Shown: one piece after another, positions 1-8,508 of the stretch
Numbering within the stretch: position 1 is the first letter of the stretch
Layout: the number at the start of each line of letters is the position of its first letter
From: Gemmatimonadales bacterium
GTDB taxonomy: Bacteria > Gemmatimonadota > Gemmatimonadetes > Palauibacterales > Palauibacteraceae
Direction of reading: 5' to 3'
Length of the DNA stretch: 64,000 bases
NCBI GenBank assembly: GCA_009840115.1
Contig: VXOJ01000005.1
Location: 1 to 64,000 of the forward strand
Program-made: the position numbers and the translations under genes
The notes under the pieces: model-generated
Told to the model about the DNA's origin: nothing
The model's input: only the letters and a program-made list of their open reading frames with translations
Database searches by the model: none

Positions 1-59
1 ATTCGTGCACGTCGCGTGCGGCGTTTGTTGTTTATATCCGCGGACGGGGGGAGCCGGGC

Positions 60-1667
60 GTGAGCTCCCGGGCCTGCGACGCCGTCGTCATCGGGGCGGG
101 CCACAACGGGCTCATCGCGGCCACGTATCTGGCGCGCGCCGGGCTCCGGGTGGTCGTCGTCGAACGGGGCGAGGCCGCGGGCGGGTGCGCCGCGACGGAG
201 GAGTTGTGGCCCGGGTATCGCGTGGACACCGGCGCGCACAGCCTGACCGGGATCGATCCCCGCATCATGGCGGACCTCAGCCTGGACGAGGCGGGACCGA
301 GGGGCGCCGGGCTGGACCTCATGTCTCCCGCTTCCTGCGTCGTGTCACCGCAGCCGGACGGGGGAGCGCTCGTTCTGGAGAGGGATCCGGCCCGGACGGC
401 GGATCTGATCCGACCCTTCTCGGCGCGGGACGCCGCTCGCTGGCCGGATTTCGTGGACGCGATGTCGCGGGTGAGCCGAGCCCTCGCCGTACTGTACGGC
501 ACCCTGCCGCCGCGTCTCGCGGGCGCGGACCGAGGCGACCTGTGGGAACTGCTTCGGCTCGGCGTCAAGCTCGGGCGGGTGGGGCGGCGGGACGCCCTCG
601 AACTCATACGGCTCATCCCGATGACGGTCGAGGAACTGCTCTACGAGTGGTTCGAGAGCGATGCGCTCAAGGGCGCGCTCGCGGCGGATGGCGTGCGGGG
701 GATCTGTCAGGGGCCGCTGGCCTCGGGTACTGGCTACATGTTCCTCCACCACCTGGTAGGCGCGGGCGGTGTCGTGCGGCGAAGACGGCAGGTGCGCGGC
801 GGGATGGGCGCGCTGGGCGCCGCTCTCCAGCGCGTCGCGGTCGCGGCGGGGGCGGAGATTCGCCTCGGCCACGAGGCGGCCTCGATCCGCGTCGAGGACG
901 GACGCGCGATGGGCATCGCCCTCGCCGGAGGCGGCGAGATCGCGGCGTCTCGCATCATCTCGTCCGCCGACCCCGGCCGCACGCTGCTCAGCCTCGTCGA
1001 CCCGGGCGAACTGGCCCCCGAGTTCGTCCGCGCGCTGGACCACATCAAGTACCGGGGCGTCGTCGCGAAGGTGCACCTCGCGCTGGGCGAGCCTCCGCGC
1101 CTGCGCTCCGGCGGCGAAGCGGCCCGCCCCGCCATGCTTGCTGGCGCCGGCCTCACGATCGCGCCGAGCATCCACTACATCGAGCGCGCGTACGACGACG
1201 CGAAGTACGGCCGTCCGTCCGCACGACCGGTCCTCGATGCCGTCCTCACGACCGCGCTCGATCCGTCGCTCGCGCCGGAAGGGCGTCACCTCCTGTCCGT
1301 AGCGGCCCAGTACGCACCCTTCCGACTGGCCGACGGACCGTGGAATGACGAGCGCCGCGAGGCGCTGGGGGACGCGGTCGTCGCCACGCTGGCGGAGCAG
1401 ATCCCCAACCTCGAGGGGGCGATCCTGCACCGGCACGTACTGACGCCAGCCGACCTCGCCGACCGGTTCGCGCTCCCGGAGGGAAACATCCACCACGGCG
1501 AGATGACGCTCGACCAGGTCTTCTTCGGGCGCCCCGTCGCGGGCTGGGCTCGGTACCGGACCCCGATCGACGGACTCTACCTGTGCGGGGCCGGCACGCA
1601 CCCGGGCGGCGGTCTCAACGGCCGCCCCGGCGCCGGCGCCGCCGCCCGCATCCTCCGCGACGGCTAG
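60..1667 (+). CDS. FAD-dependent oxidoreductase, phytoene desaturase-like
   Basis: Predicted 535-residue flavoprotein of the CrtI / PYROXD2-type amine-oxidase fold. The N-terminus carries the dinucleotide-binding glycine motif GAGHNG (residues 12-17), followed by the acidic VVVVERGEAAGG strand typical of FAD binding. The C-terminus has the family signature GLYLCGAGTHPGGG, which closes over the FAD. The length suits the roughly 500-residue family. Substrate cannot be read from sequence: relatives act on carotenoids or unknown isoprenoids, and no carotenoid genes lie nearby. The start is GTG at 60, preceded by a G-rich stretch that could serve as ribosome binding site. The stop directly abuts the convergent mdh gene with no spacer, so any shared terminator must lie inside a coding region. 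Confidence 0.85.
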   Translation: MSSRACDAVVIGAGHNGLIAATYLARAGLRVVVVERGEAAGGCAATEELWPGYRVDTGAHSLTGIDPRIMADLSLDEAGPRGAGLDLMSPASCVVSPQPDGGALVLERDPARTADLIRPFSARDAARWPDFVDAMSRVSRALAVLYGTLPPRLAGADRGDLWELLRLGVKLGRVGRRDALELIRLIPMTVEELLYEWFESDALKGALAADGVRGICQGPLASGTGYMFLHHLVGAGGVVRRRRQVRGGMGALGAALQRVAVAAGAEIRLGHEAASIRVEDGRAMGIALAGGGEIAASRIISSADPGRTLLSLVDPGELAPEFVRALDHIKYRGVVAKVHLALGEPPRLRSGGEAARPAMLAGAGLTIAPSIHYIERAYDDAKYGRPSARPVLDAVLTTALDPSLAPEGRHLLSVAAQYAPFRLADGPWNDERREALGDAVVATLAEQIPNLEGAILHRHVLTPADLADRFALPEGNIHHGEMTLDQVFFGRPVAGWARYRTPIDGLYLCGAGTHPGGGLNGRPGAGAAARILRDG

Positions 1668-2648
1668 CTAACCGAGGAGGTCGGCGACGGCGTCGCGTTC
1701 GGCGCGAAGCTCGGCCTCGGTGATTTCCATGCGCTCGCGGCTGAAGTCGCTCGGGTCGAGGCCGCCCACGACGGAGTAGTCGCCGTCGGCGCACGTGACC
1801 GGCTGCGAGTAGACGACGCCCTCGGCCACGCCGTACCGCCCGTCCGCGTGCACGGCCATGCTCGTCCAGTCCCCTTCCGGCGTGCCGTGCACCCACGTCC
1901 GCACGTGGTCGATCGCGGCCGAGGCCGCCGACGCCGCCGAAGAGGCGCCGCGCGCCTGGATGATCTCCGCTCCCCGCTTCTGGACCTTCGGGATGAAGGT
2001 GTCCCGGTACCAGGTCTCGTCCACGAGATCGGTCGCCGGGGTGCCCGCCACCGTGCACTGGCTGATGTCGGGGTACTGCGTGGCCGAGTGGTTGCCCCAG
2101 ATGGTCATGCGCCGGATTTCCGTCGCGTGCGTTCGCGTCTTCTCGGCGAGCTGGCTGATCGCGCGGTTGTGGTCGAGGCGGGTCATGGCCGCGAACTGCC
2201 GGCGGTCGAGCTTCGGGGCGTTCGCCGCGGCGATGAGGCAGTTCGTGTTCGCCGGGTTCCCGACCACGAGGACGCGCACGTCGGGCGACGCGCCGTCGCT
2301 CAGCGCGCGCCCCTGCGGACCGAAGATTCTCCCGTTGTCGGCCAGCAGGTCGCCCCGCTCCATCCCCGGCCCCCGCGGCTTGGCGCCCACGAGCAGCGCG
2401 TAGTCGACACCGTCGAACCCCTCGTTCACATCCGCGGTCCCGACGACCCCGTGCAGGAGCGGAAAGGCGCAGTCGTTGAGTTCCATTTCGACGCCGCGCA
2501 GGGCGTCGAGCGCGGGCGGAATCTCCAGCAGTTGAAGCGTGACGGGCCGGTCCGGCCCGAGCATGTCCCCGGCCGCGATCCTGAAGGCGAGGGCATATCC
2601 GATATTTCCTGCGGCCCCCGTGATGGCGACCCGCGCTGGTGCAGTCAT
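1668..2648 (-). CDS. mdh: Malate dehydrogenase
   Basis: NAD(P)-dependent malate dehydrogenase of 326 residues, interconverting malate and oxaloacetate in the TCA cycle in the cytoplasm. Visible motifs are the Rossmann GAAGNIG (11-17), the mobile loop [13 protein letters not shown] with substrate-binding arginines, the VGNPANTN strand, the TRLDHNRA helix and [12 protein letters not shown] with the catalytic histidine. This pattern belongs to the cytosolic/chloroplast-like MDH clade (lactate/malate dehydrogenase superfamily), and the length matches. It is transcribed alone toward the phytoene-desaturase-like gene, and its upstream side faces the small membrane-protein gene starting at 2778. Identification is firm; NADH versus NADPH preference is not determined. 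Confidence 0.96.
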   Translation of the reverse strand: MTAPARVAITGAAGNIGYALAFRIAAGDMLGPDRPVTLQLLEIPPALDALRGVEMELNDCAFPLLHGVVGTADVNEGFDGVDYALLVGAKPRGPGMERGDLLADNGRIFGPQGRALSDGASPDVRVLVVGNPANTNCLIAAANAPKLDRRQFAAMTRLDHNRAISQLAEKTRTHATEIRRMTIWGNHSATQYPDISQCTVAGTPATDLVDETWYRDTFIPKVQKRGAEIIQARGASSAASAASAAIDHVRTWVHGTPEGDWTSMAVHADGRYGVAEGVVYSQPVTCADGDYSVVGGLDPSDFSRERMEITEAELRAERDAVADLLG

Positions 2649-2777
2649 GTCATCTCCGCTTCGCGTGTGAGTGATCGATGAATGTGAGTCCCGCCCCGAC
2701 GCCGATACGGGCCGGGGGCGGCAAACTCACAGGACGGACTCTTCAAGTCCAGCGCCGATTCCGGTCGGAGGAGGGGC

Positions 2778-3371
2778 ATGGCGCGGTCTCGCGCCGACGC
2801 TCCTGGCGTGGCAAACTTCCGCGCTTCTCGAACCCCGGGGGACCCGATCCGCGACAACGCCTACATGACTCGCCTGATGGCGGTGCTGCTCGCGCTCTGC
2901 GTCATCCTGCTCGGCTTGCTGCTGGTGGCGGTCGCCGCGGGGGCGGGCCGTGCCGGTCCGCTCCCCCACCCCGACCACGCTCCGATGCTCGTGGGGATCG
3001 ACGGGGGCGAACTCGGGGCGCCGACATGGGCGGCGTACGTGGCCGGCATCGCCATGCTCGGGACCATGTGGGTCACGATGCTGATCGGGTTCCGGGAGGG
3101 ACACTGGATCCGGCGGGCGGTCAACGCGTGGATGGTGGGCTACGTCCTCCTCTTCGTCGTCCTCATGTGGTCCTTCGACGCCTATGCCGCCGGCGACACG
3201 ACGATCGTCCTCGGCTTCACGGCTCCGACTTCCCTGCTGGTGTACGGGCTCACGCTCGCGCCGTGGATTCCCCTTCTCGCCATCACATGGGCGTTCGAGA
3301 ACGCCTACTTCGGCCCCCGCGAGCAGGCCCGCTTCGACGAAATCGTCGATACCGGCGGCGGCGAGGGATAG
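2778..3371 (+). CDS. Hypothetical multi-pass membrane protein
   Basis: A 197-residue protein I do not recognise as a named family. After a polar 29-residue N-terminal stretch it has about four hydrophobic segments: LLALCVILLGLLLVA, AYVAGIAMLGTMWVTM, VGYVLLFVVLMWSF and LLVYGLTLAPWIPLLA. It ends in a short acidic tail. The start at 2778 is chosen because a strong GGAGGAGGGG ribosome binding site lies just upstream; an internal ATG at 2865, directly before the first hydrophobic segment, is the alternative but has no clear site. The stop is only 6 bases from the sodium symporter start, so the two are probably one operon and this may be an accessory subunit, as small membrane partners accompany some SSS carriers. 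That role is inference from position only. Confidence 0.7.
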   Translation: MARSRADAPGVANFRASRTPGDPIRDNAYMTRLMAVLLALCVILLGLLLVAVAAGAGRAGPLPHPDHAPMLVGIDGGELGAPTWAAYVAGIAMLGTMWVTMLIGFREGHWIRRAVNAWMVGYVLLFVVLMWSFDAYAAGDTTIVLGFTAPTSLLVYGLTLAPWIPLLAITWAFENAYFGPREQARFDEIVDTGGGEG

Positions 3372-3377
3372 CGCTCC

Positions 3378-4874
3378 GTGGAGGCGAATCGCGCCCTGAT
3401 CACGCTGCTCGCCGTGATCGCCTATCTCGCGCTCTGCGTCGGCGTGGGACTCTGGTCGCTCCGCCGCACCAGGTCGGCGAGCGATTTCTTCGTGGCCGGC
3501 CGGAGGCTGGGGATGTTCGTGACCGCGTTCGCGATTTTCTCGAGCACGATGAGCGGGTTCGGGTTCGTGGGCGGTCCAGGCCTCATGTATTCGATGGGGA
3601 CGAGTTCGATCTGGATTCTCGGGACGATCGTCATCTCCAACATCATCGTCCTCAACCTGGTGGCGAAACGCCTCCGCCTCGTGTCGGAGCTTCGCGAATG
3701 CGTGTCGCTGCCGGACGTGGCCGCGGCTCGATACGGCTCGGAGTCGGTGCGGGCCTCCGTGGCCGTCGTGATCCTGCTCGGCGTGCTGGGCTACCTCGCG
3801 ACGCAGATCCTCGCCATGTCGATCGTGCTGCAGGGGGTGCTCGCGGACGCGGGCGTGATCGAGAACCCGAGTCTGGCGCTCTGCGTCGCCATTTCGTGCT
3901 CCGTCCTGATCTTCTACTCGGTGACCGGCGGGATCGTGGCCTCCGTCTACACCGACGTGATCCAGGGCGCCATCATGGTCGTCGCTTCCGTCTTCGTCTT
4001 CGTCACCGTGCTCGGGACGTTCGACGGCGGGCTGGCCGAGATCAGCCGGATCGTCGCGGCCGACGATCGCGCGGCGAGCGGCCCATGGGGAACCATCGGC
4101 CTCATGGGCGGGCTCGCCTGGTTCTTCGTGTTCGGCATCGGTGTGGCCGGGCAACCCCACATCATCACCAAGTTCATGATGCTGCGGCGCATGAAGGAAC
4201 TGCGGTACGTGATACCGGTCGGCGTCATCGCCTACAGCTTCGCGGCTCTGCTCTGGATCGGGATCGGCTTCGCGATGCGGGCGCTGGTCATTAGCGGCGC
4301 TCACCCTGCGCTCGCGACCCCCGACGCGGCCTCGCCGACGTTCCTTCAGACCTTCACGCACCCGCTGCTCGCCGGCGTCGTGTTCGCCGCGCTGCTCGCC
4401 GCGATCATGTCCACCGCGGATGCGTTCCTGAACATCGGAACCGCCGCCATCATGCACGACCTGCCCAACGCGATTCGCGGCCGGTCGCTGGGCAACGAAC
4501 TCGCGTGGGCGCGCGTGATCACGGTCTTGCTGGCGATCTCGGCCGCGCTGGTGGCGCTCTATTCCGGGGACCTCGTCGCACTCCTCGGTGTGTTCGGCTG
4601 GGGCACGTTCGCGGCGGGTCTCGTCCCCGTCATCGCGATCGGACTCAACTGGAAACGGGCCAACATCCTCGCGGCGAACGTCGCGGTCGCCAGCAGCCTG
4701 CTCGTCAACTTCGGGCTCCGGTCCGGCTTCGGCTTCGGCACCGTGCGTCTCCCCTACGGCGTCGACCACGGGGCCGCGGCGCTCCTCGTCTCCCTCGTCC
4801 TCTTCCTCTCCATCTCCTTCCTCACGAAACCCGACCCCATCGACCGCGACATCCAACGCGTGATGGAACTCTGA
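3378..4874 (+). CDS. Sodium:solute symporter family protein
   Basis: A 498-residue polytopic carrier of the sodium:solute symporter (SSS, PutP-like) family. The N-terminal half contains the family pattern SASDFFVAGRRLG followed by FSSTMSGFGFVGGPG, which in characterised members forms the unwound first core helix. The rest is about a dozen hydrophobic helices, including SVTGGIVASVYTDVIQGAIM, a conserved SSS segment. It should couple sodium entry to uptake of an unknown organic solute. The start is GTG at 3378, 6 bases after the preceding membrane-protein gene. No metabolic gene next to it reveals the substrate; proline is possible because proline genes occur elsewhere in the window, but that is a guess. 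Confidence 0.9.
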   Translation: MEANRALITLLAVIAYLALCVGVGLWSLRRTRSASDFFVAGRRLGMFVTAFAIFSSTMSGFGFVGGPGLMYSMGTSSIWILGTIVISNIIVLNLVAKRLRLVSELRECVSLPDVAAARYGSESVRASVAVVILLGVLGYLATQILAMSIVLQGVLADAGVIENPSLALCVAISCSVLIFYSVTGGIVASVYTDVIQGAIMVVASVFVFVTVLGTFDGGLAEISRIVAADDRAASGPWGTIGLMGGLAWFFVFGIGVAGQPHIITKFMMLRRMKELRYVIPVGVIAYSFAALLWIGIGFAMRALVISGAHPALATPDAASPTFLQTFTHPLLAGVVFAALLAAIMSTADAFLNIGTAAIMHDLPNAIRGRSLGNELAWARVITVLLAISAALVALYSGDLVALLGVFGWGTFAAGLVPVIAIGLNWKRANILAANVAVASSLLVNFGLRSGFGFGTVRLPYGVDHGAAALLVSLVLFLSISFLTKPDPIDRDIQRVMEL

Positions 4875-4940
4875 TCCCGAGACCTGAACCGGAAACCTCC
4901 GGCGGCGGGGTGCGTACGCTCCGTTGAGAGTCTGGCCCGT

Positions 4941-4975
4941 TGCGCCGTCCCTAACCCCCCTGCGCCATCTCTAAC
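4941..4975. repeat. Imperfect 15-bp direct repeat upstream of ABC operon
   Basis: TGCGCCGTCCCTAAC (4941-4955) is followed 20 bases later by TGCGCCATCTCTAAC (4961-4975), matching at 13 of 15 positions. The second copy ends 4 bases before the ABC ATPase start codon, so the pair sits exactly where a promoter, operator or leader would be. No regulator is known for it; it may simply be a slippage duplication. Confidence 0.4.
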
Positions 4976-4979
4976 GAGG

Positions 4980-5888
4980 ATGCCTGAAGAAGCCGTCGCC
5001 CGACTGTGGGGCGTGACTCATCGATACGGACCTGTCGTCGCGCTGGAGGAGGTGGACCTGGAGGTCCGGCGCGGCGAGGTACTGGCGGTGCTGGGGCCCA
5101 ACGGCGCAGGCAAGACCACCGCGATCAACCTGCTGCTCGGGAGCGCGGCCGTGCAGACCGGAGAAGCGACCGTCTTCGGACAGCGGCCGGGGGCTCCCGG
5201 GGTTCGCGCGCGCCGAGGCGCGATGCTCCAGATCTCCGGTGTCCCGAATACGCTGACGGTGGGCGAACACATCGACCTTTTCCGGGCCTACTATCCCGCG
5301 CCGGCGCCGGCTTCCCGGCTGCTCGCCATGGCCGGGCTCGAGGGACTGGAGCGACGCAGGTTCGGCAAGCTCTCCGGGGGACAGAAGCAGCGGGTGATGT
5401 TCGCACTCGCTCTGTGTGGCGACCCGCAGCTCGTGTTCCTCGATGAACCCACGGCGGGTCTGGACGTGGAAGCGCGGCGCGGGTTGTGGGAGGAGATTCG
5501 CGCACTCAGCGAATCGGGGCGGACCACGGTTCTGACGACCCACTATCTCGAGGAGGCGGACGCACTCGCGGATCGCATCGTCCTCCTGCATCGCGGGCGG
5601 GTCATCGCGGAGGGCTCGCCGGCGACCATCAAGTCGCATACGGCAGCCCGCCTGGTCCGTTGCGTGACCGGGGTTCACCGCGACCGCGTGGCCTCCCTTC
5701 CGGGCGTCGTGAGGTCCGAGGCGCGGGGCCGGTACCTGGAAATCCTGACCTCACGACCGGAGGATCTTGTACGCGCCCTCCTCGATCTGGACCCGGACCT
5801 GCACGACCTGACCGTCGTCGGCGCCGGACTCGAAGAGGCCTTCCTCGCTCTGACGCGAGCACCCGACGCCTCGGAGCCTGTCTCATGA
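4980..5888 (+). CDS. ABC transporter ATP-binding protein (ABC-2 exporter type)
   Basis: A 302-residue ATPase subunit. All nucleotide-binding motifs are intact: Walker A GPNGAGKT (39-46), Q-loop glutamine near 84, signature LSGGQKQR (131-138), Walker B LVFLDEPT (151-158) and the H-loop in VLTTHYLEEAD. The roughly 80-residue C-terminal tail is typical of drug/antibiotic-exporter ATPases (CcmA/DrrA class). It powers the permease encoded immediately downstream, with which it overlaps by 4 bases (ATGA), implying translational coupling. The ATG at 4980 directly follows CGAGG, leaving almost no spacing for a ribosome binding site; a leaderless or atypical start is possible. The transported substrate is unknown. 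Confidence 0.92.
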   Translation: MPEEAVARLWGVTHRYGPVVALEEVDLEVRRGEVLAVLGPNGAGKTTAINLLLGSAAVQTGEATVFGQRPGAPGVRARRGAMLQISGVPNTLTVGEHIDLFRAYYPAPAPASRLLAMAGLEGLERRRFGKLSGGQKQRVMFALALCGDPQLVFLDEPTAGLDVEARRGLWEEIRALSESGRTTVLTTHYLEEADALADRIVLLHRGRVIAEGSPATIKSHTAARLVRCVTGVHRDRVASLPGVVRSEARGRYLEILTSRPEDLVRALLDLDPDLHDLTVVGAGLEEAFLALTRAPDASEPVS

Positions 5889-6682
5889 CGACGGCGACCC
5901 TCGCCAGACGTGGGCGCATCTACGTGCTGGAGGCCCGGTACCAGTTCCTCATGGTGCTGCGAGAGCCCGCCTTCGCGATCCCGACCCTGCTCTTTCCCCT
6001 CATGTTCTACCTGTTCTTCGGTGTGGTCATGGGCGGGAGGGGTTTTTCGGCCGCCGCGCCCACGTACATGCTGGCGACCTACAGCGTGTTCGGGGTCATG
6101 GGGCCCTCGCTGTTTGGTTTCGGAGCCGGACTGGCCATGGAACGCGACTCCGGTGTCCTCCTCCTCAAGCGTACCACGCCGATGCCCGCGGCAGCCTACC
6201 TGCTCGCCAAGGTGGGGATGGCGTTCGCCTTCGGGGCGGCCGTTGTTCTGGGGATCTTCCTCACCGGCGCCCATGGGGCCGGCGTGGTGCTGTACCGCTG
6301 GCAGTGGTTCGCCCTGTCCGGGGTCGTACTCGCCGGGGTGATCCCCTTCTGCGCGCTCGGGTTGGCCGTTGGGGCGTGGTCGAAGAGTCGCGCCGCGGTG
6401 GCCATCACGAATCTCGTCTTCCTGCCCATGGCCATGCTGTCCGGACTCTGGATCCCGATCACGATGTTTCCGGCGGCCCTGCAGGACTTCGCCAACGTGT
6501 TGCCCGCCTATCACCACGCGCAGCTCGCACTTAAGGTCATCGCGATGGACGGTGGACAGGCGACAGCCCTGCACGTCGCCGTGCTTGCCGTGCAATCGAT
6601 CGCCTTTCTCATCGTCGCCGCGGTCGGGTTCCGGCGGGCGGAGAGCGGCGCCGTCTCGATCCGTCCGGGAGGGATGTCATGA
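5885..6682 (+). CDS. ABC-2 type transporter permease
   Basis: A 265-residue membrane subunit with six predicted hydrophobic segments in the ABC-2 arrangement. An N-terminal amphipathic stretch (RRGRIYVLEARYQFLMVLRE) precedes the first helix, and there is a long hydrophobic C-terminal half including LVFLPMAMLSGLWIPITMFP, the conserved ABC-2 re-entrant region. It is the partner of the upstream ATPase. The start at 5885 overlaps the ATPase stop (ATGA), and its own stop overlaps the next start by 4 bases, so the three genes form one coupled unit. The third gene is an exported amidohydrolase, not a transporter part, which is unusual context for an ABC-2 pair. Confidence 0.9.
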   Translation: MTTATLARRGRIYVLEARYQFLMVLREPAFAIPTLLFPLMFYLFFGVVMGGRGFSAAAPTYMLATYSVFGVMGPSLFGFGAGLAMERDSGVLLLKRTTPMPAAAYLLAKVGMAFAFGAAVVLGIFLTGAHGAGVVLYRWQWFALSGVVLAGVIPFCALGLAVGAWSKSRAAVAITNLVFLPMAMLSGLWIPITMFPAALQDFANVLPAYHHAQLALKVIAMDGGQATALHVAVLAVQSIAFLIVAAVGFRRAESGAVSIRPGGMS

Positions 6683-8499
6683 ACACGGAGAACCGCACCG
6701 TCCCGCGAAGCGTGTGGGTTCTCCTTGTCGCTGTGGTGGGCTTCTTCGCCGCGCTGGCGACGCTCCCGGTCCCGGGTGACGCGGCCGCCCCGGAACAGGA
6801 GGCGCCGGAGGAGAGCTTCGCGATCGTGGACGTGACGTTGTTCGACGGCGAGGCCTTCAGGCGGAACCAGGATGTGTGGGTGGAGGACGGACGGGTGCGG
6901 CGGGTGGGCGCGAAACTCCGGCTGCCGGAGGACCTGCCCCGCGTCGATGGCCGCGGACATACGCTGCTCCCCGGCTTCATCGACGGCCACGTCCACACGT
7001 TCGGCGGGACGCTGGGTGACGCACTGCGCTTCGGCGTGACCTCAGTGCTCGACCAGTTCACGGACTCCGGCCTCCTGGCGGGAGCGAGAACGGCCCGAGA
7101 TGACATCGCGCGGACGGCCGAAGCCGATCTCTTCTCCGCCGGCATGCTGGCGACGGCGCCCGGCGGTCACGGCACACAGTTCGGGCTGCGCGTGGAGCCG
7201 CTCACGGGACCGGAGGGCGCCGCCGCCTGGGTGCGGGCGCGGAAGGCGGAGGGGTCCGACTGGATCAAGATCGTCTCCGAGGATGGAGCCGCGTACCGCG
7301 GCGAGATCCCCTCTCTGGAGCGCGAGACGATTGCGGCGCTCATCGCCGCCGCTCACGCCGAGGGGCTGCTGGCCGTCGTCCACGTCAGCGACCTTGAAGC
7401 GGCGCGGGAGGCGGTCTCGCTGGGGGCCGATGGCCTGGTCCACACCTGGTTCGACGCCGCGCTCTCCGAGGAGGACGCTCGCAGCTTCGCCCGGACGGGC
7501 GTCTTCGTCGTCCCCACCCTTTCGGTGATCATGGGACTGTTCGGCGACTCCACCGGTCTGCGCGTCCTCGACGAGACGGACGAATCGCTGGTCTCGCCGA
7601 TGCAACGGCAGACGCTGAGCAACCGGTTCGAGATGCCCGAGGGGCCGGACTCCGAGGTCGCGCTGGAGAACGTGCGGAGGCTCCACGCGGCGGGCGTGCG
7701 GATCGTCGCGGGCACGGATGCGCCGAACCCCGGGACGGCGACCGGCCTTTCGATGCACGGAGAGCTTCGGCTTCTCGCGCGGGCCGGCATGGAGAGCCAT
7801 GAGGTGCTCGCCGCGGCTACGTCCGTTGCCGCGGATGCATTCGCCGTCCCCGAGCGCGGCCGCATTGCCGAGGGCTACATCGCCGATCTCGTGCTGGTGC
7901 GGGGCGACGTGGAGGAGGACGTGACGCGCACCGCCGACATCGTCACGATCTGGAAGGACGGCTATCCCGTCGTCCGTGAAACCGCCGCGACCGCCGTGTC
8001 GCCCGAGATCCCACCGGCTCCGGATGGGCCGGTCGTCGTCGACTTCGAGGACGGTCTCGACTCCGGCTTCGGGTTCGGCTGGCAGGTGACGACCGACGCG
8101 ATGAACGGGGGCGCTTCCACGGCGGACCTGACCGTGGAGGAGGGGGCGCTCGTCGTGCGCGGAGAGACGCGGACAGGGTTCGCCTTCCCCTGGGCGGGCG
8201 CGATCTGGTTTCTCGGCGACCAACCGATGCAGGCGGTCGATTTCTCCGGCCGCAGCGTCCTGCGCTTCCGCACCCGCGGAGACGGACGGAGCTACACCGT
8301 GATGCTGTTCGGCGCGGGAGCCGCGGCCACCGTGCCGCCCACGGTCCCCTTCGTCGCCGGCCCGGAGTGGGCCGTGGTCGAGATCCCGCTCGAGAGCTTC
8401 GCCACCGCCGACCCCTCGATCATCGCCGCCCTCGCCTTCGTGGCCCAGGCTCCGCTCGGATCATTCGCCTTCGAACTGGACGATGTAGAGATCCGCTAG
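6679..8499 (+). CDS. Exported amidohydrolase fused to a CIA30-like domain
   Basis: A 606-residue two-domain protein. Residues about 11-35 form a hydrophobic signal or anchor (SVWVLLVAVVGFFAALATLP). Residues about 45-440 are a metal-dependent amidohydrolase of the imidazolonepropionase-like group, with metal-site residues H104 and H106 (DGHVH), K197 (the carboxylated lysine position), H235, H255 and D347 (AGTDAP). Residues about 450-606 (from VVDFEDGLDSGFGFGW) resemble the CIA30 / NADH-dehydrogenase intermediate-associated beta-sandwich, a galactose-binding-like fold. It should hydrolyse an amide or cyclic substrate in the periplasm; the extra domain may bind a ligand. The start overlaps the ABC permease stop by 4 bases. 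Substrate is unknown; the domain assignment of the C-terminus is by pattern and less certain. Confidence 0.85.
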   Translation: MNTENRTVPRSVWVLLVAVVGFFAALATLPVPGDAAAPEQEAPEESFAIVDVTLFDGEAFRRNQDVWVEDGRVRRVGAKLRLPEDLPRVDGRGHTLLPGFIDGHVHTFGGTLGDALRFGVTSVLDQFTDSGLLAGARTARDDIARTAEADLFSAGMLATAPGGHGTQFGLRVEPLTGPEGAAAWVRARKAEGSDWIKIVSEDGAAYRGEIPSLERETIAALIAAAHAEGLLAVVHVSDLEAAREAVSLGADGLVHTWFDAALSEEDARSFARTGVFVVPTLSVIMGLFGDSTGLRVLDETDESLVSPMQRQTLSNRFEMPEGPDSEVALENVRRLHAAGVRIVAGTDAPNPGTATGLSMHGELRLLARAGMESHEVLAAATSVAADAFAVPERGRIAEGYIADLVLVRGDVEEDVTRTADIVTIWKDGYPVVRETAATAVSPEIPPAPDGPVVVDFEDGLDSGFGFGWQVTTDAMNGGASTADLTVEEGALVVRGETRTGFAFPWAGAIWFLGDQPMQAVDFSGRSVLRFRTRGDGRSYTVMLFGAGAAATVPPTVPFVAGPEWAVVEIPLESFATADPSIIAALAFVAQAPLGSFAFELDDVEIR

Positions 8500-8508
8500 C
8501 GCCGGGGG

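Noticed and set aside
2727-4856. A 709-codon open frame on the minus strand opposite the sodium symporter
   Set aside because: Its product is almost all charged Arg/Glu/Asp/His with no domains. It is the antisense shadow that GC-rich genes often leave; the plus-strand symporter is clearly the real gene.
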